Origin: Perilla frutescens
Taxonomy: Eukaryota > Streptophyta > Magnoliopsida > Lamiales > Lamiaceae
DNA length: 64,000 nt
Direction: 5' to 3'
Assembly (NCBI GenBank): GCA_026008535.1
Contig: BRKX01000004.1
Coordinates: forward strand, 9,015,501-9,079,500
In this document: positions 22,698-35,250 of the stretch, piece after piece
Position numbering within the stretch: position 1 is the first letter of the stretch
Layout of the letters: each line of letters opens with the position of its first letter
Program-made: the position numbers and the translations under genes
Notes under the pieces: generated by a model
The model's database searches: none
What the model was told of the DNA's origin: nothing
What the model saw: only the letters and a program-made list of their open reading frames with translations

Positions 22698-23391
22698 ATA
22701 CTCGAAACATGTCTTTCAAGTATAAACAACACATTGGCTAACTCTCCAACATAACATAAACTCAAAAATGGCCCCGGTTCTGTATCAACTCTCTTTATCT
22801 CCACTTGACCATTGAAGGTCTGAGCTTGGAAGGCTCGTGAATGGGACAACCATTTTTGTCTTCCAATGCAATCTCGACCATTGCCACATCTTCCTCACTT
22901 ATATCTCGTATAAGGTAGTACTTTAATCCTACGTATTTAGTTATCCCATGGACTCGGGATTCCTTTTCGAATTTGCTACTGCACTGGAGTTATCACAATA
23001 TGTCATGATACTCCTAAGGTAAATAAGGAACCACGCTTGAGTCCAAAAAGAAGTTATGGAGGCGTGCAGTCTTTCGTAGCCTCAGAGCCAGCTATATACT
23101 CGACTGTCTTGGTAGAGCGAGCATGCATTTCTGCCTAACTCCTCCATGCCACGACTCCTCTTCCCAATTTAAACACATATGCCGAGGAAGATTTACTCTG
23201 ATCCTTTTTATCGGTTCTGGAAAAACTAAGTCCGTATAACCCAAGGCAATTAGACTGTCTGAGTGGTAAACAAGTATACTATCTGAAGTTCTCTTGATAA
23301 TGCTTTTTTCCATAGTCCATTGTCTTTAACTAGGGTTAAATCGACATCTTCCCACTATACTACTGCATAGCAGATATCAGGCATTGTGCAT
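22698..23391 (-). pseudogene. Copia RT C-terminus and RNase H, element A
   Basis: On the minus strand CTMPDICYAV (23390s) matches the RPDI-YAVG motif of Copia RT. It is followed by a decayed RNase H with recognisable GYTD (first Asp), a residual KLGRG-like region, LTLPRQSS-like text where STTEAEY is expected, and MTYCDNSSAVANSKRNP (active-site Asp). Stops and frameshifts occur every few dozen codons. The joining RT sequence lies beyond LTR3 at 24815. Confidence 0.78.
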
Positions 23392-24814
23392 TGTTGGGGT
23401 TTTTTCGAATTGAACCACCGCATAATCTAATTGGATGTTCATTAATCCTAATGTCATATATATCATAATTTTATGTATCTCACATGTTCTAATTAACTGA
23501 GTTAAAACAACATGCATAGTCGGTTTTCGATTCTACTGAAGCGGAAACATAGAATACCGAAAAACAACTTACAAATTAAATGATGGGTTGAGGAAAATAT
23601 TAAGGGTCTAATCTTACTATTGTATGAATGATAATAGGCACCCCTTGATACTATTCCACTCCTTGATCTTCTGTTGTATTTCCGAACTGAATCTAGTTTA
23701 GGGTGGGCTGAAATCTACTAGATCGGTATGGAATCTGTGGAGATCAAGAGAACACGAGAGGGCTGATATTTTATGATAAAAATTTCGTGCCTCCACCCTC
23801 TTATTTATAAGGGGGTGGATGAAATTTAGTATCCCAGTTGGACTAAAATTCTATCTCTATCTCTTGTTCTATCTCCAATCCAATTCAGTTTCTTTTTGGG
23901 CTACAACAGGGATCTAAAAGAATATTAAATTGGCTCATTAATTTATTTAATATCCAATATTCAATAAACTTATGATATAATTAAATAAATTAAGTATTAT
24001 TTTTATTCCACTAAAGAAATAATACTGACCTACCAATTTAATACATATTTCTGAATATGTTTTCTCTTTTAGTCCAGCCATTTCCCATGTTTAAGATATA
24101 ATTCCCATTAATTAATTATGTAAGCTTCTGACAGCTATAATTAACTAATATCTTTTCCTTGAGTAGTACCACACAAGCTTTACTCATGCACGGAATAAAT
24201 TCCACATGTAGGGTTTCAGCATGAACTTGCATTTCCTCAAGGGGACACCATCAACCTGGCGCACTAGGACACGGTGCCCCTACATATTGAACGACCCATC
24301 ATAAGTGTAAATGTCACAACCCAAGATATCTAGATTATTGATCGGATGAAAGAATCTCACCCTTTGATAAATCAAAGCTGCAAACACTACACGTATATAT
24401 CCGCCAACATATAGGGGTTAAGAACCCGAACTCTGTGGATTCTTAATCTCTAATTTAAGGTCAGAATAGAGAATAGAATCTTAAGTAGATCCTCCTCAAT
24501 ACACTTGCCCGTGTATTAGAATAATCAGTTAGTCAAGACAAACTAACTATCAGATTATTCTACGGTGTACCGATAGCAGCTTCAGTGCCATCTAGACCGT
24601 GAGCCTTTTTATACATTACAAGGAACCGATGATATGATCTAACCATGTGTTTACCCACACCATATCATCTACAATGTAAGTATTTAGTGAACATGCATGT
24701 AAATGTAATAATTTAAATGCAAATAGTGACTGCAATTGTATTCATTCTATATCATCATAAACCATTATCAATAATGTATACAAGAGACAGTTCTTCTAGT
24801 ATACAAAACCAACA
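23392..24814 (-). repeat. Solo LTR of the same Copia family (LTR3)
   Basis: It has TGTTGG...CCAACA ends and is 1423 bp, alignable by eye with LTR2 along its length but more diverged. It splits element A's RT exactly between YAML (24815 side) and CTMPDI (23390 side). No internal sequence accompanies it, so it is a solo LTR. I could not find a clean 5-bp target duplication: flanks are TGCAT and AATAG. Confidence 0.85.
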
Positions 24815-26800
24815 AATAGCATAGCATACATGAGTCTTCCTTTTGCAGAAACATAAGAAATCTCATTTCTCACATCTATCTCATATGTGTTTAGGGAGCA
24901 CATTTCCTTGAGTAGATATATTCCATGCTCGAAACGTATAAAACCTTTCATGGAATTTGTATGTTGAATCTAGCTAGCACATTTTCGATATAGGTAACCT
25001 GGGATGAGTACGTCAGTCCAAATCCTTCATATCGAAATATCTGGACAATCACACCCCTATGTTTGATAACTTCTTCTCATTGTTACCTAATAAGCAAGTT
25101 GTTATTTAACATATGGTACTAGGATAACCACCACGTTTCCATCACGTCTCTTGTATACACAGTCTTTATCCAATTTCTCCACGAATCCATGCGACTGGAT
25201 AACATCATTAGATCGGATATTCCAAGATTTTGATGCTTACTTAAATCCACGAATGGACCTCTAAGCTAGCACACTAAGTGCTATTTGCCTTTAGCAATGA
25301 ATCCATTTGTTTGTCGCATATAGATATTATCCTCAAGACTTCCGTTCAGAAAACTGTCTTGATATCTATTTGCCAAACAAATAAATTAAAATGAGTAGCA
25401 ACAGACAAGGGATTCCAGATCTAACAATTCTGTTAGATCATCTCTTTCTTTTGTAGATTCACTTTCACCAAATGAGTTTTACCCTATTTAGTGGTTCCAC
25501 AAGTTCCCATAGTTCAAGGTGATCCATAGATTCCATTTCGGATTCCATTGCAGTTTTCTAAAAAAAACTACATCCTCATCTTGAATCACTCCATCGTAGT
25601 TTCTGGGCTCCAATTCAGGAACCACGCTTGAGTCCAACAAGAAGTTATTAGGTAGTACCCCTTTTTGTACACTTTGGTGTAGGATTCGAATGTCCTTTTC
25701 TCAAACCATTAAGAATGATCTTGTTCTTAACCTTGTGACTTATTATATAGTCTTCTTCTAACAATCGGGCATTAGTGCTTACAATGTCCTTCTAATTCTT
25801 AGGACTATAAAATAAACCACTTTTTGTTTATCTGGGATATCTAACAGACAATTGTCGTTTCTAGGACATATCCGTAAAATGAAATAAACAACTTTGATAG
25901 CTCATCATTGATCTAACCATTTCCAATAACATTCCATTTCTTCACACCACTACGTCATTTTGCTGTTTGAATAGCAGACGTAGTAAATCGGGATGCAATC
26001 CCATTCTCCACCAAGTGATCCCTAAAGTCGCCTTTGAGGTACATGTCACTAATGATCAGAAACATAGTGACATGATACTTTTACTAATGCGTTCCTCTAC
26101 TTCCATCTTAATTATTTGATTTCTCAAAGCATTTAGACTAGCGACGCATTATGTAAATGTATTTAAAACTTGAGTAATCATCAATGAGCATGATGAATTT
26201 CTCATAACCACCTCTTAACATGATTTGTCATAGGACCACATAGGCATAGTGAATTAAACCTAATAGCTTCTTTGGATCTATTCCTTTAGCCTTAAAGGAC
26301 ACTTGGTTATTTTATCTTCTTAGCCGGATTTGCACAAATAAACGATTCTAGGACCAATGAGACCAATGGACCATCGTTTATCAAATTTTGAATCCTCTTA
26401 AGAATAATATATCCAAGTCTTCGATGCCAAAGATAGGTTTGATTCTTTTGCGAAGATACCTCCTTTTATTGAAGTTAGTCGATGTATTCGATAGTTGCTT
26501 TGTAGTGTTAGGCATAGGTTCTAGCGTATTAAAGATGTCCATCCAATGTGCCTGAATAGATAAAATATTACTCAACCATGATAAAAAAACTTTTTATCAA
26601 AAGTAATGAAATATCAATTCAGATCCAACTTAGAAACAGAAACCAATTTTCTAAAGTTTAGCACATACGGACAATCCTTTAAAAACTAAAATCTATCACT
26701 ACTGAAAGGTATATGTTCGTCTCCCACTGCAATAGCCGCCACTTTCATAGCATTGTACATGTAGACGATGATTTCATCTTCACTCAAACGAGTGAGACAT
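24815..26800 (-). pseudogene. Copia integrase and reverse transcriptase remnants, element A
   Basis: The minus strand gives RT landmarks in decayed form: a QVTYIENVLARFNIQ-like block near 24970-25000 (Copia QATYIDKVLVRFNMQ) and SYVSAKGRLMYAML at 24815-24860 (YASAVGSLMYAM). Upstream, 26575-26381 resembles the pre-integrase region. Intervening sequence (25200-26380) has the length and position expected for integrase and the RT N-terminus but too many stops for firm motif calls. No intact catalytic core is visible. Confidence 0.65.
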
Positions 26801-26828
26801 ACCTTTTCTTTTGAGAGAACACTCAGAC

Positions 26829-27450
26829 TTATAATGTCTTTAGCTGATTGTACTTGGAGCACATATTCTTGGACTTAAAGTCCTTTTGAGGTAACCATGT
26901 CATTTTCTTCATTGCCTTACACGCTTTCTTTGGTTGAGATGCATTCTTCTTCATACCCGAAGATATATTTCTCTCAGCTATATGCGCCTCTGTGATGTCT
27001 TTCAAAAACATCTCAGCTCTCTTAAGAGCAACCATTTCTGATAAAGTGACATAATTCTTTATCATGCTAAAGTTCGAAAAGAACTTGAAGGACAGACAAA
27101 ACACCATGTCGATCTAAGACTCGGCGTCTTCTTCACCTTTCAGGATTTCGATCTCTGATAAGTAGCTTATCATCCTTGAATCATGACCCTTTGCAGGAAT
27201 GGAATCGGCCATCTTGGTGTTCATCAGATTTTTCATAGTAATGCATTTTGTTGTGTAATTCTGATATCCGAAGAGTTTCTTGAGATTACACCATAAGAGG
27301 TTCTCAGTACTTCATCAAAATTCGTAACTGGTTTCTTATGACATTCCTTATCAAGTACAATTTAAACCTTCAGCCGTTTAGGACGATGTTTAAGTTTGAA
27401 TCCAATCTTTAGTATTTCACGATATAAAACTGTTGAGAATAGAAGACAAA
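26829..27450 (-). pseudogene. Copia gag remnant, element A
   Basis: Segment 27107-26829 (MVFCLSFKFFSNFSMIKNY, TLSEMVALKRAEMFLKD) aligns with the C-terminal gag of element B (LSPRFEQFRLNFNMIKKDV, TLSELLMDLQAAE). Upstream, LMNTKMADS near 27230 matches B's LMSTKMSDS. The N-terminal half is broken by frameshifts. Gag forms the particle; this copy is dead. Confidence 0.75.
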
Positions 27451-28555
27451 TTGGAGAGTGCCATGATAATATAGAATAATAGAAAAGTAAAACATGCAGT
27501 ACAGTCACAACCTTTCGGGTAATCATATAATTGAAATCCTAAAAGAGAATTATATGTATATCCACCGACATTTTAAAAATGTTTCCCAAAAGCCACGATA
27601 GTGTGGACGTTTATAAAATTCATTTCTAAATAGGTTATTAGCCTTTAATTCACCTCCAGTAAAGTTTCCTTTTAACAAGTAAATTAATAGTCGCTAATAT
27701 TCCCGATCATATAATAATCTAATTAATAAACCACGATAGTGTGGATGTTTATTAATAAATTACACCTAAGTGTGAACACCATCATCTTCACCCCAAGGGC
27801 ACTGGTTTACCCACACCATATCATATACAATGTAAGTACATAGTGAACATGCATGTAAATATAATAATTTAAATGCAAACCGTGACTGCAATTTTATTCA
27901 TTCTATATGATCATAAACCATTATCAATAATGTATACAAGAGATAGTAATGGAATCGGCCATCTTGGTGTTCATTAGATTTTTCATGGCAATGCATTTTG
28001 TTGTGTAATTCTGATATTCGAAGAGTTTCTTGAGATTACACCATAAGAGGTTCTCAGTACTTTTTTAGAATTCGCAACTAGTTTCTTATGACATTCCTTA
28101 TCAAGTACAATTTAAACCTTCACCCGTTTAGGACGATGTTTAAGTTTGAATCCAATCTTTAGTATTTCACGATATAAAACTTTTGAGAATAGAAGACAAG
28201 TTGGAGAGTGCCATGATAATATAGAATAATAGAAAAGTAAAACATGCAGTATAGTCACAACCTTTCGGGTAATCATATAATTAAAATCCTAAAAAAGAAT
28301 TATATGTATATCCACCGACATTTTAAAAATATTTCCTAAAAGCCACGATAGTGTGGACGTTTATAAAATTCATTTCTAAACAGGTTATTAGCCTTTAATT
28401 CAACTTCAGTAAAGTTTCCTTTTAACAAATGAATTAATAGTCGGTAATATTCCCGATCATATAATCATCTAATTAATAAGCCACGATAGTGTGGACGTTT
28501 ATTAATAAATTACACCTAAGTGTGAACACGATCATCTTCACCCCAAGGGCAGATG
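27197..28555. repeat. Tandem duplication of gag/leader DNA with an LTR fragment
   Basis: 27190-27800 and 27947-28555 are near-identical over about 600 bp, both starting AATGGAATCGGCCATCTTGG and ending TTCACCCCAAGGGC. Between them, 27803-27946 is a piece of LTR matching 24650-24800 (LTR3 type). The duplicated block therefore includes LTR DNA out of its normal context. Confidence 0.88.
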
Positions 28556-28559
28556 GAGG

Positions 28560-30125
28560 AGTCAGTTTGTTCTAACAGTATCCTACAATTATCTTTTAAG
28601 AGGTTTAATTTCTAGAGAATCCAGTGATATGACACATCCAATATGGAGGAAGACCTATTGTCAACGCGCATGCCCATCACTTTTCAATTAAACAAGATCA
28701 ATGGAGACCGATTAGATTTCTACATACTTTGGTATGAATCTCTCCCACTTAGTTATTTATACTTGAGGTTTTCATTTTATCTCATTAGCATGCGAGAACA
28801 TCACATAAAATGATAAACATCCATGACATGTAAACAACAACATAATAAGCATAATAATTTAAACCAACTATCATGACATATTTCTCATGTTGCATTCATG
28901 AGATAATCTTGGAAAATTAGCTCCGGAAATATGGACGTCATCCTCGTCACCACCAAACGCCTTGCCAAAACTCTAACGCCAATTTAGGGTTTCGGGACGT
29001 GTTCGGGATGCCGTCCTTTCTTGATTGGGGATGTTCCACTTTCCTTCCTTGAGTAGATTTCGATCCTTATCTAATTCTATAAGGATTTCTATTCCAAATT
29101 TAAATATTTTCTTATCATACTTGAATAAATCCAAAGATATCAATTACCTTATCCAAATCCACTAGGATAAAATAATCATTATCTTAAATATTCAATTTTC
29201 ATATGATAAAGATTTTAATTATGAAAAATCCTAATATATCTTGAATAATAAAGGAATTAAAAATACAACTCAAGACTATGATAATTTTTAAAATCATCAC
29301 TATACTCTAACATTTTATTTTTTCTATTACATTAAACCAACGTAATAAAATAAATGTTAATCTAATCCATGGATATTCTCATAGATAAAAACTTCATAGC
29401 CAAACCGACATACGACCATCAACAACTATACATTCAACACAAATTAAATGATCACATCACAAAATTAAAAAGTCGTGATAGTCGGTATCACCTGCAAACA
29501 AAAACCGTCTACATACAACAACTATCAAAATTTTAAGTGATAAACATAAAATTGCATATGATACCCATACATGACCATTTTCGAAAATTATCTTCAATTT
29601 AAAATTGAAATTTTTGAAAAACACATTAAGATAAAATTTGGAAATTAATTATAATTTTCCACTAAATTAAATCTTAATTCTTCAAAAATTACATAAGGAA
29701 TAAATTTGGAAATTTTGATATTCATCAAAAATCTTTCCCAAATAAAATTCCTTAATTTTCAAAAATCCCTAAACAATTAAATACCTAGGTTTCGAAAATT
29801 CCAAAAATAATAAATCTGGAAATTTTGATCCACTTCAAATACTTTCCAAGTTTAAAATTCTATTTGGAAACCTATTTGTATTATAATTCATTAGCTTTTG
29901 ATATTTATCAAAATTACCTTTTCCAATTATAATATCCCATATTTTGAAAATATCTCTAGGATTAGATATGGAAATTTTGATAACATCAAAAAATCTATTC
30001 CAAATCCAATTCCAAATTTTCAAAAAATATGGATCAATTTAGGGAATTAATTGAACATCAAATTTTCGAAATTTGATCTCCAAATTAAATCTCCAAGAAA
30101 TCGAATATCCCTAAAAAGGTTATGG
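28560..30125 (-). other. Leader (5' untranslated region) of element A
   Basis: Very AT-rich, no ORF. On the minus strand it corresponds to B's leader (37132-39248) and C's leader (46571-48380): shared blocks include CCAACTATCATGACATATTT (28863 region) and the GATACCGACTATCACGAC segment near 29470-29490. It ends before reaching a PBS; the missing end was lost at the G1 junction. Confidence 0.75.
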
Positions 30126-30651
30126 CCGATCTTGGTCTTGTTAAAAAGGTTTTAATTCAAGGAGTGTGCCGGTGTTTCCGGAATTTTATTCTGAAGTCAT
30201 TTGAGTTCCCGGTAATGAAAAACGTATTTAAAGGATGAATGAATAGTAACGTTTGCGTGCGTTCGTGTTTTGAAAAATTTATGAAATCCTCCTCGTTGAT
30301 CCGAGTCTTGTTCTATTAGACCCCTCTTATAAGAAATCCGTTGGCATTCACAAATTTCCATTCTGAGGTCAATCGAACGCTCGGGAGCAAAATCTGTCAG
30401 TCTGAGTGAATAGTAAAAAGTAATTCTGAAAAAGGAATATTGGCTCGTCTTTCTTCTGACGACCTCGTCTACATCACGAGTCAGGTTGGTTCACTAGTAT
30501 TCGAGCCAATGAGTCTTCCGATATTTTTAGATTTCGTGTCTGAGATCATTTGGACCTCGACATTAAGTAAAGCAGCTTTTAACCGAACCCGATGTAACTT
30601 TTGCAGTGTTCCTGCACTGGAATGGCTTCCAAAGGAAGACAAACCTTTTCC

Positions 30652-30659
30652 TATAAATA
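30652..30659 (+). promoter_or_regulatory. TATA box of the G1 LTR
   Basis: TATAAATA precedes a plausible start of transcription around 30680-30690, the start of the R region. Confidence 0.6.
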
Positions 30660-31389
30660 AGAGAGCACCCCTTCACTTTCAGTTGCTCATTTTCGCTTCT
30701 TCAACCCCTACTTCTTGAGAGAAAAAGTCAAGAGGAAGTTCTAGTCGAGCGAGGAGTCTCTTCATGAGTTCTCCTCCGAGATGACAAGCAGAGTGGCGTG
30801 GAAGGGATGCGGTGAGGGAAGGTGCTACGGGTACCATTGGGTTGTAGTGGGCGGCTCTGCCGCGGTTGCAACTCGACGAGCACCGAACTAGCCACTTTCC
30901 TTCGACGCACCCGCCTTCATCCATTCTTGTTCGTCAATCTGGAATCCATTTTCTTTTTTGTCTTTAAATTTTTGCATTTACTTTCCATTCTTCATGTTCT
31001 TCATTATTATTCATTTATTTCCGTTTAAAGTTAGTATTTCGATTCTTGTTGAAGTTCCAAGTTATTAGTGTTTCTGTTATATTGTTCATTTAAATTCTCG
31101 TTATTATGTTCTCATCATTATTTCTCGTAATTAGTCTCGTTTATTTTACTAAAGTTCTGTTCAAGTTCATATTTAAGATTTTATCATTATTTCTAATTAT
31201 TCAAGGAGGATTGTTATGTTTATTCCGTTATAATGTCGATTTCTTTTCAAGTTTAAGGCATGTTCGTTTCTATGTTTCTTTACAAAGTTCTAAGCATTGT
31301 TTCAAGTTTAAAACATCGAGAAAAGGGAGAGGCAACTGAGTAATGCCTCGATCAATACTTGATCGAAAGTTTTGAAGGTTTGTGAAAGA

Positions 31390-31580
31390 GCACGAACTGT
31401 GTAAGGGTTGCACGACCCGTGCAAAGCCGTGCAGAACTCACGACGTGAGTTTGAGAAGCTAGCACGGACCGTACAAAGGTAGCACGGACCATGCTAGGAC
31501 TTGCACGGACCATGCTATGCTTGCACGGCCCATGTCAGAAAATCTGGGCATCAGGTTCTCACCTCAAGGCCTAGCACAGC
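31390..31580. repeat. Palindromic minisatellite in the G1 LTR
   Basis: GCACGGACCATGCT-type units recur about seven times, many being near-perfect palindromes (GCACGnCCCGTGC, GCACGGACCGTAC). Spacing is about 20-25 bp. Confidence 0.8.
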
Positions 31581-33204
31581 CCGTGGAAGGCTTCTGCCTC
31601 CAAGTTCTTGTTCCAACTGTGTTTGATTCTCGAGTATTTCAAACCCTCATATTTTCTAAAGGTTCTAAAGTCGTGCTATCTATGTTTAAGTCCTAGTTAA
31701 GGATAGACAAGCTAGATATTGTTTAATTTCTTGATTAGATGTTATAATCTTTGAAGGAGACCGCTAAGTTGATGATTCGACTTTTGTAGGAGGTAGTGAG
31801 CCCCGTGGAAATCCGGAGAAGGATCGTCAACTCATTGCTTCATCTTCTATACAGTAGTCGAGGTGGGTAAATCTATACTAATCTAAAGTTTGAGCTGATA
31901 AGCTCTAGAAGCATGTTAGGGCAAATGAGATATCCAATAAAATATTTTTACTCTGCCTGATTGATCTCTGTACAAAAGAAGGAATGAAAGGAAGTTATTA
32001 TATGTTAAGTGAGCTCTCGAACATGTTTAGATATGCTAGAAATGATTAAGTATTATTTATGCTAGCATAAGATAATTAGAATTGCTTTAATTGCAATTTA
32101 TGTTTATGCACGTTCATTTTCTCGTATCTGAATGTTGAATTTTGCTAAAGTTTATTTAGCTAAGAATTGCCTTTTAAGGTAGCGATAAATCCTTTATAGG
32201 CTGAAATCTTGCTTAAATAAAGGATTAGCCTTAGACGATTGCTCCAGGCTCTATAATTCTAGCTAAGTTAAGGAAATGAAGCTAAGTTAAGAAAGGAAGG
32301 AAGTTAAAGAAGGAAAGAAGGTTAAGGAATTTAAATTAAGGAAATGAAGGAAGTTAAGAAGGGAAGAACATAGCTTTTATAGCCAGGATCGAGCTCAGGA
32401 TCTATGATCTTTGATCATTAAGTGAGTCACTACTGGGTTAATTCCCTCGCAAACTCATTTGGATATTTGAGGTAACCCCTTTTCTATCCTATAGCATGCC
32501 TAAGGGTGCAGTTGACATCAAATTTGAGCCAAAGTTGGGCCCAAAAGTAAAGAAAAGATTTTGCGGATATGGAGAGGGCTTTTGCGTATTGCTCTCCATA
32601 TACTACCAGTTGATTATTAGATATTTCTCAAGTTATTAAAGATGTTTTTATTAAAACCCACTGAGTACATTAGTGCTCACGCCCTCTTTTTCAAATGTTT
32701 TCAAATTGAGATGCTGAGGATGATGCTGGCTGTGGATGTGGGTTGGCTGCCGAGTTTTTGCTAGAGTATAAGTGCTTAAGTTCCACTATGATTCTGCTAC
32801 TCTGATAAATATTATCTGATTCTAAGACATGTCATTCTATTCAAGTTTCTTTGAACAAATGTCCAAACCTGATCTTAATTATATAATGATGCATACTAAG
32901 TTCTATTCCTATTTCTCGAGTATGCTTCTTTACCGCCTATGAAGAGGCCCAAGCTTGTTGGTTCTGTTTAATTACTTTGACCTATGAATGGGTCTTTACT
33001 TGTTGGTATCTCATAACCTTTGTCATCTTGTTGCATTTTTCTTAAGTTCGACACCTTCATAATAAAGTTATTTTAAGAATAATTTCTTCTCGTCTCCTTC
33101 ATTATGAAATCCCCCTTCGTTAATCTTCCGTTTTGGAATTAATCCTTTAATTAACACCCTGTCCCCATTCGTCAATCCCCTTCTCAGGACCGGGCTGTTA
33201 CAGA

Positions 33205-33215
33205 TGGTATCAGAG
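33205..33215 (+). other. Primer binding site of G1
   Basis: TGGTATCAGAG, two bases after the LTR end; initiator tRNA-Met type. Confidence 0.85.
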
Positions 33216-34763
33216 TAGGTTTTCAACTCTGCAGACCTGTCTCTTTTTTTTAAGTTAAGCTGAGTGTTTATGTGCATATGAATTGCTTCGTGATAAGTTA
33301 CAGCAGCAACCCACAGCTCGCCATCAGCCTCGTATCTTCAACCAAAAGTAAGGTATGGTAGTATAAAGACTTTGGATTTTGGATTCATGATTTTTGGAAT
33401 ACAGAGAAAGGAAAGATTTGAGCAAGCATACCTCTTTTATGGATAAGGGGAAAACCTTGAGAATGAAATTCCAAGTAAAAAGTATTCGGGTTAAATGATT
33501 TTCTGATATAAAAATTTTTTGAACAGAGTTCTTGATCAGAAAGAAAAAGTTTAATTCATTCGCAAATTTTTATCTAAAAAGGTAAAAATTCGGTTTAAAG
33601 ATTTTGGGCACCAAATTTTTTTAAAAAAAATGTCTACTGCTTAAAGGAACTAAGCATGCAAGATAAGTAGTCTGAATCTAGATGATAGCATGATCTTAGG
33701 AGAACCTTAGGTCTTCCTTTTATGATCTAGACTGATTAAGCTTCCTATTTCTAGATGGTTAAGCGTCGTTCAACTGCTAGGAATAATGTGCCTCTTTTCC
33801 GCCCTGTTCAAGAGATGAACGGCTTTGGAGGAACACCAGGAAATGTATCTGACATAGAAACATGCATCCACATGTGTAAGTAAGCATCGCCCGTTTGGAG
33901 GCCAACAATGTATCGCATCCTACAGAGCACCATCACCCATGATCTCGAGACATATGTTGTAATCGGGAATCTGACAGAGTTCTCCTCAGCCTTGACGGCT
34001 CATTGGGTGTCAAAGTATGGCCACGAGAACGCTCTAGCTGAGCAACATGCCGCCGAGTAAAATCCCTCCCTCGTGGTGGAACCAGAACTGCAAAGGGCGA
34101 CTCTCAACAGTCCCCTTGGTTTTCAAAGCACCACCACACATACTGAAGGAACCTCCAAAGAGGAACCCTCGAATATCCAGAACGTGAATCATACTGAGTC
34201 CCTGTTCTCCTGCACGCATCAAGTGCAACGGTGGGCCCCTGCATATCAAATGTTTGCCCCTCCGGATCTGGGACAATATATGCCCCATCAGTTCCCCGAA
34301 TGAAGCTTGAGGAAATTTAAGTTCGAGGTACCAAAGACAGATGAAGATGAGGAAGAAGAGGACCCAGAGGAGGAAGGTAAAGAAGAAGTGGGATCGTCAT
34401 GCAAAAGGAATGGAAAGGGCCCAGTGTATAGTTAAGTTTTAGAAGTAGGCAAAGAAGGTGTTGTTGTTAGAACACCTTGCTGATATGTCTGTCCGTTTAT
34501 CCGCTTTAATCTAGATCTTATTCTGTAAATGTACTAATCAACCCTTTAAATTTTAATAGTAGCAGTAATTCTCCAAAAGGCTGCCCTATTTTCGGATGTA
34601 ACCAAGAACCTCTTTCTTATTAATGCCAAAAGTCCTCTAAATGAGGCAATTTTTTCGATTTTCTTGATCTATCCTGCGTAATCTAAAAACCTTATCGAAA
34701 GGCATTTCATTTTACTTTGTGCAAATTCAAACGAGCGTTGCTAATATTTAGGATTCTTTAGAA
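33216..34763 (+). other. G1 leader, no clear gene
   Basis: Non-coding by appearance. A short reading frame starts at 33753 (MVKRRSTARNNVPLF) and stops after about 45 codons; a frame at 34073-34303 and a very acidic stretch (34330-34400, Glu/Asp-rich) follow. They could be relics of an extra N-terminal ORF, but I recognise no domain. Confidence 0.4.
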
Positions 34764-35250
34764 TGCCGCCGAGAAGACGTCAAGCTGAGATCGAAGGAGG
34801 GAATGAGGCAGCATCGAGTAAGTCTCGAACCGCGACTAGAGAGCTGAAAATGTGTTTCTCATACACAAACCTCCATCTTTTAATGGTTTAGGAGACCCAA
34901 TGGAAGTCGAGAAGTGGGTTTGTTTCTTAGAAGTAAATTTTCAATTTTATAACCTGTTCGGAAGATGAGGAATTAAGTTGTGCTCTTTTATGCGTACGGA
35001 TGATACGGACTACTAGTGAGAGTCCATTCGAAGGACGGTAACTCTGGAGCAATGGATGGAGAATGGTTGGGAAGACTTCAAGTACGAGTTATATCAAATG
35101 TATATCCCGGATTTCTATCGTAACGCAAAGGAGATGAAGATCTGGAACTTAAGGTAAGGAAAGAGGACGTTGTCAAAGTACGATCAAGAGTTCAACCGGT
35201 TATCAAGGCATGCTCTACATTTGTAGTTTCAGATGGGAAGAAAGTACGTA
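34764..35250 (+). pseudogene. Gypsy gag (capsid) remnant of G1
   Basis: Start MPPRRRQAEIEGGNEAAS at 34764, then after a frame change KPPSFNGLGDPMEVEKWVC, TLEQWMENGWEDFKYEL, YQMYIPDFYRNAKEMKIWNL, KYDQEFNRLSRHALHL. These follow the order of Retrotrans_gag (PF03732): PPxFxGxxDPxxVExW, then W-x2-F-x3-LxxxY, FLxLxQG, xVxxYDxxFxxLxRxxP. Stops near 34967 and 35155 interrupt it. Confidence 0.82.

Larger units (their letters stand above)
30125..33202 (+). repeat. LTR of G1
   Basis: It ends GGGCTGTTACA directly before GA and the PBS. A good TATA box, CTATAAATAAGAG, lies at 30651-30663, followed by a GC-rich stretch (30770-30910) and a purine-rich stretch (32270-32360). Short ORFs in the GC-rich part (such as 30440-30718) have no family resemblance and are not called. 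Confidence 0.7.
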
